NCBI GenBank assembly: GCA_031177555.1
Contig: JAPSGM010000018.1
Coordinates: 1 to 14,609 of the forward strand
Length of the DNA stretch: 14,609 nucleotides
Direction: 5' to 3'
Origin: Chloroflexota bacterium
GTDB lineage: Bacteria; Chloroflexota; Limnocylindria; QHBO01
The position numbers and the translations under genes are program-made. Below are positions 6,446 through 14,609 of this stretch, one piece after another (positions within the stretch are counted from its first letter, which is position 1; the number at the start of each line of letters is the position of its first letter). A model generated the notes under the pieces. The model ran no database searches. It had not been told where the DNA came from and saw only the letters and a program-made list of their open reading frames with translations.

Positions 6446-6940
6446 TCAAGCGCGGGGGTCGAGGTCGATCTCGGCTCCCGCGGCCTGCTCCGCGCGGAAG
6501 GCATCCACCCGGCCGGCCAGCGACGCATCGGCCAGGGCCAGGATGCGTGCCGCCAGGTGCCCGGCGTTCTTCGCGCCCGCGGAGCCGATGGCCACCGCGC
6601 CGACCGGCACGCCTGGCGGCATCTGCACGATCGAGTAGAGCGCGTCGGCGCCACCCAGCGACCCGCCGTCGAGCGGCACGCCGATCACCGGTCGAGCGGT
6701 CAGGCTGGCCAGCACCCCGGGCAGGTGCGCGGCCAGGCCCGCCGCACCGATGAACAGCCGCGTCCCCCGCTCCTCCGCCTCGCGGACGTAGCGGCCCAGC
6801 GCATCCGGCTGGCGATGGGCGCTGATCACCGATGCCTCCCAGCCGATGCCGTACGCGTCCAGCACATCGAACGTGCCGCGCAGTGCGGGCAGGTCGGATC
6901 GGGAGCCACAGATGACGGCGACGAGTGGCCGATCGGGCAT
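6446..6940 (-). CDS. purE: N5-carboxyaminoimidazole ribonucleotide mutase (PurE)
   Basis: Converts N5-CAIR to CAIR, step 6 of purine synthesis, as a class I enzyme working after PurK; cytoplasmic octamer in the family. The 164-aa product has the usual length. Motifs are the phosphate-binding CGSRSD (11-16), SAHRQPD (40-46) with the catalytic-region His42, GAAGLAAHLPG (65-75), RPVIGVPLDGG (83-93), SIVQMPPGVPV (103-113) and VAIGSAGAKNAG (116-127). The common SAHRTP reads SAHRQP here. I chose the ATG at 6940 because it puts the first strand directly at the N-terminus and has GGGGG just upstream; an ATG four codons earlier (6952) is also possible. It lies 29 bases after the 353-aa gene in the same operon. 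PurK is not visible in the window. Confidence 0.95.
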   Translation of the reverse strand: MPDRPLVAVICGSRSDLPALRGTFDVLDAYGIGWEASVISAHRQPDALGRYVREAEERGTRLFIGAAGLAAHLPGVLASLTARPVIGVPLDGGSLGGADALYSIVQMPPGVPVGAVAIGSAGAKNAGHLAARILALADASLAGRVDAFRAEQAAGAEIDLDPRA

Positions 6941-6969
6941 CGCCCCCAGCATAGCGACCGGCTGGCCGA

Positions 6970-8031
6970 TCAGCCGAGCAGCGCGCGGACCAATCGCGCC
7001 ACGAGTGCGATCGGGCCGTGCTCGCCGTCCTTCTCGCCGGGCCGCGGCTTCCCCGGTCGGGCGCTGCGGCCGGACAGTTCCCGCTCGACCTGCAGGCGCT
7101 CGCGGTAGAGCACCTCCCATTCCTCGTGCGGGATCACCATCTGGGCCAGGCGCCGGTCCACCTCGGCGAGGGCGCCGCCGGAGGCACGGCCCTCGGCCAC
7201 GGCTCGCAGGACGTCCTCGACCCGCTGCCCCTCCTTCGACGTGGTCAGGTAGGCCGCGGTGAACGGCATCTCGGCCGCGATCGCCGCTCGCGACCGTGCC
7301 ACGGCCGTCTTCGTGCCGCTGATGGCAATGTCCGACGGGTGCAGCGTCACCTCCAGCTCGCGGCTCTTCAGCACGAACAGCCGGTCGGGCACCAGCCGTC
7401 GAACGCTCTCGCCACCGACGGCAGCAAGCAGCTTCGACGGAAGCTCCAGCACGATCGGTGCTCGCGAGCGGTTGATCTGCAGCCCCGCCGCGTCGAGCGT
7501 GCGCTCGACGTCACCCGCCACGCGCTCGTACCCGCCGGGCTGCACCACCACGGCCACGTGCGCGTCCGCCCAACGCTTCAAGATGGTCCGCAGCTTCCGG
7601 ATCGGCGCGATCACGACCATGGTGGCCAGCACCACCGCCAGCACCGCCGTGTACGGATAGCCGCGCAATACGCCACCGACCAGTCCGATCCCGCCCGGCC
7701 GATCCGCCGCCTCTAGGAGGAACAGGCTGGCCACGCCGATCAGCGGCGGCAGGACCACCGCCAGCACGAGCATCGCCAGTCGGATCCAACCCTCCTGCAC
7801 GAAGTCGGGCGCCGGCACGAGGCCGATCAGGAGCGTGCCGGCATCGGGAAATGCGACGCCCACCAGCGCGGCGAGCCACAGGATCGACCCCAGGGCGAGG
7901 ACGGCCAGCAGCAGCTGCTTCGACTGGGGGACGCGCCCGAAGAGCATCACGCTCGCCCATCCGAAGGCGGTGGTCAGGACCTTGCCGACGAACCGGCCGA
8001 GGAACGCGAGGAGCGGTGCGATCAGGGCCAC
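6970..8031 (-). CDS. Uncharacterised membrane protein between purD and purE
   Basis: I do not recognise this family. The 353-aa product has an N-terminal amphipathic or hydrophobic segment (about 1-30). Three clear membrane helices follow, near 40-61, 84-106 and 127-145. Then comes a long soluble C-terminal half beginning with the basic RKLRTILKRW (145-154). That half contains alternating strand and helix patterns (VAVVVQPGGYERVAGDVERT, 159-178; RLFVLKSRELEVTLHPSD, 217-234) and a charged, Gly/Pro-rich linker near 320-338 before a short hydrophobic tail. The soluble part is probably cytoplasmic by the positive-inside rule. The start is a GTG with only a weak GGGG upstream. It lies 33 bases after purD and 29 before purE on the same strand, so it is probably cotranscribed with them. 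No transporter or enzyme motif is visible. Confidence 0.85.
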   Translation of the reverse strand: MALIAPLLAFLGRFVGKVLTTAFGWASVMLFGRVPQSKQLLLAVLALGSILWLAALVGVAFPDAGTLLIGLVPAPDFVQEGWIRLAMLVLAVVLPPLIGVASLFLLEAADRPGGIGLVGGVLRGYPYTAVLAVVLATMVVIAPIRKLRTILKRWADAHVAVVVQPGGYERVAGDVERTLDAAGLQINRSRAPIVLELPSKLLAAVGGESVRRLVPDRLFVLKSRELEVTLHPSDIAISGTKTAVARSRAAIAAEMPFTAAYLTTSKEGQRVEDVLRAVAEGRASGGALAEVDRRLAQMVIPHEEWEVLYRERLQVERELSGRSARPGKPRPGEKDGEHGPIALVARLVRALLG

Positions 8032-8064
8032 GCCGCCCCGTGGCGCAACCCGCGTGCCACGCTG

Positions 8065-9344
<1,280 letters not shown>

Positions 9345-9345
<1 letters not shown>

Positions 9346-12302
9346 CAGCCGGACGGCGCGGCCGAGGCCTCGGGCTGCGGCGACCCGGCCGGGGCGCCGG
9401 TCAGCTCCGCCAGCGCGTCGAGCACGTCCTGCAGGTCGTCGATGCGGGCCTGGTACGTCCCCAGGTCGCCGGCCGCCAGGGCGGCCTGGGCCTCCGCGTA
9501 CAGCCGCTGGGCCTCGGCCACCAGGCCGGCCACGTCCTCCGGGAGGCCGCCGGGCCCCCCATCGGGCGGTGGCGGCAGCGCCTCGCCGAGCAGCTGCTCC
9601 AGCGCGCCGGGAATGTCCTCCGCGAAGGCGACCTGGTCCTCGCTCACCATGATGACCCGGACGAACTCGGGGAACGGTGCGCCCTCCGCCTGCAGGAAGA
9701 TCGGCTGGACGTACACCAGCCCGTCCTCGCCGATGGGCAGGACCAGCAGGTTGCCCTTGATGACGCGCGACCCGGCCCGGTCCCACAGCGAGAACTGGGC
9801 GCTGATGACCGGGTCCTGGTCGATGCGCGCCTGGACCTGCACCGGCCCGTCGGTCGAGGTGTCGTTGGGGAAGTGGAAGGCGATCTTCTCGCCGTACACG
9901 CCCGGGTCCATGCGGGCGGCGACCCACGCGATCATGTTCGGCCGGCGCTCCAGGACGAGCGGCTGGATGAGGACGAACTCGGCCTGCTCCTCGCCGGGGA
10001 TGCGCATGATCACGTAGTACGGCTCCATGGCCGTGCCGCTGGCCTCGGTCGGGTCCGGCGGGATCGCCCATCGGTCGTTCTGGCTGTAGTAGGTGTTGGC
10101 GCCCGAATCGGTGGCCGGCAGGTGGTAGAGCTGGTACGCCTCGTTCTGCGCGATGAAGAGGGCCTCCGGGTAGCGCAGGTGCGGGACGATCGAGGCCGGC
10201 ATGGAATCCATCGGCTCGAACAGGGTGGGAAAGATCCGCGCGTAGGCGCGAATCATTGGGTCATCGGGCTCGGCGACGAAGAAGCGCGCCGTGCCGTCGT
10301 AGGCGTCGATCACGACCTTCACGCTGTTGCGGACGTAGTTGGCGCCGGCGAACGGGCTCCCCTCGCCGAGCGGCTGCGCATTTGGATAGCGGGCGCTGGC
10401 GGTGTAGGCGTCCCAGATCCACATCAGCCGGTCCTCGCCGTCGACGTTCGCGCTGACCAGGTAGGGGTCGCCGTCGTAGGCGAGGAACGGGGCCAGCTCC
10501 GGGACGCGCTCTTGGATCGAGCGGCGGAAGAGGACCTGCGAGTCGCCGGTGAGCTGGTTGCTGATCATCAGGTTCAGGTCGCCGAAGCGCAGGGCGAACA
10601 GGAATCTGGCCAGGGGGTTGCCGACGCCCACGCCGGTGGTCCCCTGCCAGGTCGTGGTGACCACGTCGCTCGTGGACTCGCCCAGCGGGTAGTCGAACTC
10701 CTCCGTCCCCGTTCCGGTGACGACCCAGGTGGTGGTCCCCTCGCCGAAGTACACGCGCGGCTGGCCGACGGGCAGCTCCGGCTCACGGTTGATGCCGCTG
10801 ACCAGGTAGTCGGGCTGGCCCTGCGAGGTCACCGCGTCCACCGGCACGGCCGTGATGCCGAATCCGTGGGTATAGACGAGCCGTTCGTTGGTCCAGGTCC
10901 GCGCCTCGGCCGGGAACTTCTCGATGTTCAGCTCGCGCGCGCTCAGCATGATCTGGCGCTGTTCGTCGTCGATTGGGTAACGGTCAATGTCGACGTCCAG
11001 GAAGTCGTAGTACTGGTAGATGATCTGCTGCTGGCCGAAGGTGGTCAGCAGCGGCCGGTAATCCCACAGCCTCAGGTTGTCGATGGTGGGCGTGTCGCCC
11101 TCGAAGACCTCCTCGGACAGGCGCTGCTCGCCGCTGAACGGGCGGACCTCGATGTCGTCCAGCTCGAAGGCGGCCCGCGTGGAGGCGAGGTGGTCGGCGA
11201 TGTACGGGCGCTCCAGGTTCTGCTCGTTGGGGTTGACGCTGAAGTTCTGGATGAAGCTCGGGTACAGCCCCCCGACGACGATCGAGAGGATGAACCAGGC
11301 GCCGCTTGCCAGCAGCAGGGCCCACAGGGTGCGGAACCAGATGTTGAGCAGCAGCAGCACCGCCGCCGCCACGGCCACGAAGGTCAGGATCGCGTAGGCC
11401 GGGAGCTGGGCGTTCATGTCCGTGTAGGTCGCGGCCTGGATCGTCTCGTAGCCCCTCCGCGAGTACACGAGCTCCGAGATGTCGAGCTGGTAGCCGAAGG
11501 CGATCAGCCCCAGCAGCAGCGCGCCGAGGATGGACAGGTGGGCGCGCACCGGCGCCGTGAGCCGGAACTGCCAGCGCAGCGCGCCGGCCGCGTACGAGCC
11601 GAGCGTCAGCAGCAGGATTCCCACCAGGCTGGCGATGGCCCAGGCCTGGACGAAGCGAAACACCGGCAGCTCGAAGATGTAGTAGCCGATGTCGCGGTTG
11701 AAGTGCGGATCGGCGTTGCCGAAGGGCTCCGCGTTCACGAAGAGCAGGACCTGCTCCCAGTTCCCGCTCCAGGCGCCGGCCGACACGAGCGCCAGCAGGA
11801 CGGCGATCGCGGCCAGCATCCAGGTGACGAAGCGCGACGCGTCAGGGATCTCGAACTGCCCGATGCGCCGGATCGGCACCTGCGGCGCGATCCGGCGAGC
11901 GAGCCAGATGCTCGCCAATGCCGGGACCAGGAAGGCCGCGAAGCCCAGCGCAAACAGGCCCACCTGCGACCACAGGCGCGTCGTGAGCACGCCGCGCTGC
12001 CCGAGCGCCTCGTACCACATCAGGTCGGTGATGAGGTTGACGACCCCGCCCAGAAACCCGAACAGGAACAGGGCCAGCAGGGCGAGCCCGCCGATGATGG
12101 CCCAGCGGCGCACGTCCGGCGGCTCGCCGCCGCGCCGAGTGGGGAAGGGGCTGACCCGTTCGGGCGGCGGCGGTTCGCCGTCGTCCCTCGGGCCGCGCGC
12201 CATCCGCGGCTCGCGCGGGATCGACCGCCCCTCGCGGCGCGCGTCCTGCTCGGCCTGCCGGCGCTGCAGCTCCTCGAGGAGCTTGTCGAACCAGGAGGAC
12301 AT
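9345..12302 (-). CDS. UPF0182 family large membrane protein
   Basis: A 985-aa member of the UPF0182 family, whose function is not established. A charged cytoplasmic N-terminus (1-64) precedes seven predicted membrane helices, near 66-90, 113-135, 159-177, 218-240, 254-274, 299-321 and 326-347. The family motif DPHFNRDIGYYIFELP (198-213) lies between helices three and four. A very large, mostly extracytoplasmic domain of about 600 residues follows, then a Pro/Gly linker and a C-terminal helical stretch rich in Ala, Glu and Asp before a Ser/Ala/Pro tail. Length matches the family (900-1000). The ATG at 12302 has no Shine-Dalgarno but a TAGCAT box eight bases upstream. It is the first gene of the operon leading into purD. 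The frame extends upstream to 12947 antisense to the MOSC gene; that part is rejected. Confidence 0.95.
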
Positions 12303-12310
12303 CGGGACGA

Positions 12311-12316
12311 ATGCTA
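12311..12316 (-). promoter_or_regulatory. Putative -10 element for the UPF0182-purD operon
   Basis: On the minus strand TAGCAT fits TANNNT and ends eight bases before the ATG at 12302, with no Shine-Dalgarno between. This suggests a leaderless or very short-leader transcript. No good -35 hexamer is present. It shares the 54-base divergent region with the MOSC promoter. Confidence 0.35.
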
Positions 12317-12343
12317 GCCGGGCCGGCGACCTCCCGTCGAACG

Positions 12344-12349
12344 TACAAT
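12344..12349 (+). promoter_or_regulatory. Putative -10 element of a leaderless MOSC-gene promoter
   Basis: TACAAT matches the TATAAT consensus at five of six positions and ends seven bases before the GTG at 12357. Transcription would therefore start at the start codon itself. There is no Shine-Dalgarno. It stands out as an AT-rich island in very GC-rich sequence. No -35 box is recognisable at the usual distance. Confidence 0.55.
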
Positions 12350-12356
12350 CGCGCCG

Positions 12357-12911
12357 GTGCGCACCTTCGACGAGCTGGAGGCTTTGTGGAGCGCCATGCC
12401 GCCCCCGCCGCGCGACCGCGGCTCGGTGCGGCTGCTGTGCGTGCGCCGCGAGCCGGGCGTCCACGAGACGCCGGATTCGGTCGCGGTGACGGTCGAAGCC
12501 GGCCTTGACGGGGACCGATGGGCCCACGGCTGGCGGGAGCGCGATCCCGACCGCCAAGCCCAGGTCACGCTCATGAACGCGGGCGTCACCGAGCTGGTGG
12601 CCGCCGGCCGCCAACCACTGCACGAGGCGGGCGACAACATCCTGGTCGACTTCGACATCAGCGTCGACAACCTGCCACCGGGCACCCGGCTGCGCGTCGG
12701 CGACGGCGTGCTGGAGATCTCGGAGGTGCCGCACACCGGCTGCTCCAAGTTCGCCGCCCGCTTCGGCCAGGACGCCGTGCGCTGGACCAACTGGCGGCAC
12801 TGGCGCGAGCGGCGCCTGCGGGGCGTGAACGCGCGGGTTGTGGAGGGCGGCACCGTGCGGGTGGGCGACGTCGTGGAGCGGGTCCCGGCGGCTGCCTGGC
12901 GTGCGCCGTGA
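12357..12911 (+). CDS. MOSC-domain protein
   Basis: Stand-alone MOSC domain, 184 aa. MOSC domains occur at the C-terminus of molybdenum-cofactor sulfurases and in mARC/YiiM-type proteins, where a conserved cysteine takes part in sulfur or cofactor handling. Visible features are the early strand VRLLCVRREPGVHETPDSV (24-42), GLDGDRWAHG (49-58), the NILVDFDIS segment (94-102) and the key SEVPHTGCSKFAARFG (122-137) with Cys129. The family-typical GVNARVVEGGTVRVGD closes it (156-171). The GTG start fits the -10 box seven bases upstream. It diverges from UPF0182 and converges with guaA, with 60 bases between the stops. Its physiological substrate cannot be told from sequence, and no molybdenum-cofactor genes are nearby. 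Confidence 0.92.
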   Translation: MRTFDELEALWSAMPPPPRDRGSVRLLCVRREPGVHETPDSVAVTVEAGLDGDRWAHGWRERDPDRQAQVTLMNAGVTELVAAGRQPLHEAGDNILVDFDISVDNLPPGTRLRVGDGVLEISEVPHTGCSKFAARFGQDAVRWTNWRHWRERRLRGVNARVVEGGTVRVGDVVERVPAAAWRAP

Positions 12912-12971
12912 CGGTCGGGCGCCGCTCCCCCGCGCCAGATCGCCCACGCCGGCCGATCCGGGACGGTCACC

Positions 12972-14576
12972 TCATTCCCACTCGATGGTGGCGGGCGGCT
13001 TCGAGCTGATGTCGTACACGACCCGGTTGACGCCCGGCACCTCGTTGACGATGCGGCTGCTGATGCGGGCCAGCACCTCGTACGGCAGGCGCGCCCAGTC
13101 GGCCGTCATGCCGTCGTCCGAGGTGACCGCCCGCACGGCCACCACGTTGGCGTAGGTCCGCCCGTCCCCCATCACGCCCACGCTGCGCACCGGGGTCAGG
13201 ATGGCGAACGACTGCCACAGGGACCGATACAGCCCGGCGGCCTTGATCTCGTCGATGACGATCCAGTCCGCCTCGCGCAGCGTCTCCAGCCGCTCGGCGC
13301 TGACCTCGCCGATGATCCGGATCGCCAGCCCCGGACCCGGGAACGGTTGGCGCAGCACCATCGGCTCCGGCAGGCCCAGCTCGGCGCCAACACGGCGCAC
13401 CTCGTCCTTGAACAGGTAGCGCAGCGGCTCGATCAGGCGGAAGCGCAGGTCGGCCGGCAGGCCGCCGACGTTGTGGTGGGTCTTGATCTTGGCCGCCGCC
13501 TTGGTCTCGGCGGTCTTCGACTCGATGACATCGGGGTACAGCGTGCCCTGCACCAGGAAGTCGATGCGACCCAGCCTGGCCGCCTCCTCCTCGAAGACAC
13601 GGATGAACTCGTCACCGATGATGCGGCGCTTCTCCTCGGGGTCCTCCACCCCCGCCAGGCGGCGGAGGAATCGGCCCCGGGCGTCCACCATGTCCAGCCG
13701 CATGCCCAGGTGCTCGGCGAAGGTCGTCCGCAGCAGCTCCGATTCGCGCTTGCGCATCAGGCCATGGTCGACGTAGATGCAGGTCAGCTGATCGCCGATG
13801 GCCCGATGCACTAGCGTCGCGGCCACCGCGCTGTCCACCCCGCCCGACAGGGCGCAGATCACGTGGCCGGTTCCCACGCGTTCGCGAATCTCGTCCACGG
13901 TGGTGTCGACGAAGCTCGCCGGCGTCCACGTCTGCCGCGCGCCGGCGATCTCCACCACGAAGTTGCGCAGGATGTCCCGGCCGCGCGGCGTGTGCACCAC
14001 CTCGGGATGGAACTGGATCCCGTAGAGCTGGCGCTCGCGATCGACAAGCCCGGCGTACGGCGTCGCGTCGGTCTGGGCCGTGGGCTGGAACCCCTGCGGT
14101 GGTCGCGCGATCGCGTCGCCATGGCTCATCCAGACGGGCTGATCGCGCTCCAGCCCGCTGAAGAGGCCGTCCTCGGGGCTGACCTGCACGGACACCGGCC
14201 CGTACTCGCGCCTGTGGCTCGCGACGACCTCGCCGCCGAGCTCATGTGCCATGAGCTGGAGGCCGTAGCAGATGCCCAGCACGGGCACGCGCCCGGACCA
14301 GAGGGCAGGATCAGCCCTGGGTGCGCCGTCGTCGTAGACCGACGAGGGGCTTCCCGACAGGATGATGGCCTTCGGCCGCCGGCGGTCGATCTCGCTCCAC
14401 GGCGTGTCATGGGGAAGGAGCTCGGAGTAAACATTGAGCTCGCGTACTCGTCGAGCGATCAGCTGCGCGAACTGGGACCCGAAGTCGAGCACCACCACGG
14501 TGTCCGGGCCCTCGGGCACCTCCTCCACGCGGGTCGGCGGCGGGGCGTGCAGCGCCTGCTCCAGGTAGGCCTCCAC
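12972..14576 (-). CDS. guaA: GMP synthase (glutamine-hydrolysing)
   Basis: Converts XMP to GMP with ATP and glutamine; cytoplasmic. The N-terminal class I amidotransferase domain has LDFGSQFAQLIARRVRE (30-46), the nucleophile in GICYGLQ (Cys103), and His190/Glu192 in FHPEV. The ATP pyrophosphatase domain has the P-loop SGGVDS (244-249). The C-terminal dimerisation domain ends in the family-typical VYDISSKPPATIEWE. From the GTG at 14576 it is 534 aa, a little longer than usual (510-525). The start is uncertain: the frame is open to the window edge, and internal GTG codons at about residues 17 or 20 would give a more typical N-terminus. It stands alone here, converging with the MOSC gene; its own promoter is outside the window. 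Confidence 0.96.
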   Translation of the reverse strand: MEAYLEQALHAPPPTRVEEVPEGPDTVVVLDFGSQFAQLIARRVRELNVYSELLPHDTPWSEIDRRRPKAIILSGSPSSVYDDGAPRADPALWSGRVPVLGICYGLQLMAHELGGEVVASHRREYGPVSVQVSPEDGLFSGLERDQPVWMSHGDAIARPPQGFQPTAQTDATPYAGLVDRERQLYGIQFHPEVVHTPRGRDILRNFVVEIAGARQTWTPASFVDTTVDEIRERVGTGHVICALSGGVDSAVAATLVHRAIGDQLTCIYVDHGLMRKRESELLRTTFAEHLGMRLDMVDARGRFLRRLAGVEDPEEKRRIIGDEFIRVFEEEAARLGRIDFLVQGTLYPDVIESKTAETKAAAKIKTHHNVGGLPADLRFRLIEPLRYLFKDEVRRVGAELGLPEPMVLRQPFPGPGLAIRIIGEVSAERLETLREADWIVIDEIKAAGLYRSLWQSFAILTPVRSVGVMGDGRTYANVVAVRAVTSDDGMTADWARLPYEVLARISSRIVNEVPGVNRVVYDISSKPPATIEWE

Positions 14577-14609
14577 CTCCGCGTCGTCAGGCGCCAGAAC
14601 CCGGTGGCC

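Noticed and set aside
6941..7120. In-frame N-terminal extension of PurE
   Set aside because: It overlaps the 353-aa gene and is Arg/Gly/Pro-rich shadow sequence. The PurE fold begins right after the ATG at 6940.
9873..12317. An 814-codon open frame on the plus strand, antisense to the UPF0182 gene
   Set aside because: Composition is dominated by Arg, Gly, Val, Asp, His and Gln in the pattern expected when a high-GC gene is read antisense. It has no domain motifs, and the opposite strand is a well-supported family member.
12912..12971. Possible terminator hairpin (GGCGC/GCGCC, 12918-12936) between the MOSC gene and guaA
   Set aside because: The stem is only five base pairs with a nine-base loop and no T-run on either strand, which is easily found by chance in such GC-rich sequence.

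Overview
This is a high-GC (by eye about 70%) bacterial chromosome segment given over mainly to purine nucleotide biosynthesis. The purine enzymes are of bacterial type: PurQ with a separate PurS, a class I PurE and a PurB of Bacillus/Thermotoga length. A UPF0182 giant membrane protein is present, GTG starts are common, and several genes seem to have an extended -10 box directly before the start codon instead of a Shine-Dalgarno sequence. Together these suggest Chloroflexota (for example a Limnocylindria/Ellin6529-like lineage) or a deep actinobacterial relative. That placement is inference; no rRNA or other phylogenetic marker is present.

Layout. Right end: guaA (GMP synthetase, minus strand) converges with a small plus-strand MOSC-domain gene. 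The MOSC gene diverges across 54 bases from the first leftward operon: UPF0182 membrane protein, purD, a 353-aa unknown membrane protein, then purE. Middle: a single plus-strand gene (227 aa, N-terminal basic motif, central Trp-rich block, C-terminal SRPBCC-like domain) ends 7 bases from the purE stop, so the two converge tail to tail. It diverges from the second leftward operon across a 231-base promoter region. Left half: purB, a 302-aa unknown membrane protein, an MgtC/SapB-type membrane protein, purC, purS, purQ, and a double zinc-ribbon membrane protein cut off by the window edge. Junctions in this second operon are extremely tight, including GTGA and ATGA overlaps and TGA-ATG abutment, which implies translational coupling.

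How it fits together. PurD (step 2), PurQ+PurS (glutaminase and bridging subunits of FGAM synthase, step 4), PurE (step 6), PurC (step 7) and PurB (step 8, plus AMP formation) together with GuaA (XMP to GMP) cover much of the IMP/AMP/GMP route. PurF, PurN, PurL, PurM, PurK, PurH, GuaB and PurA are not in the window. The least ordinary aspect is that four membrane proteins of unknown or uncertain role (UPF0182, the 353-aa protein, the 302-aa protein, MgtC-like) plus the zinc-ribbon membrane protein are interleaved with the purine enzymes. This is not a mobile-element, phage or CRISPR region, and no RNA gene was seen. No stretch longer than 300 bases lacks a gene.
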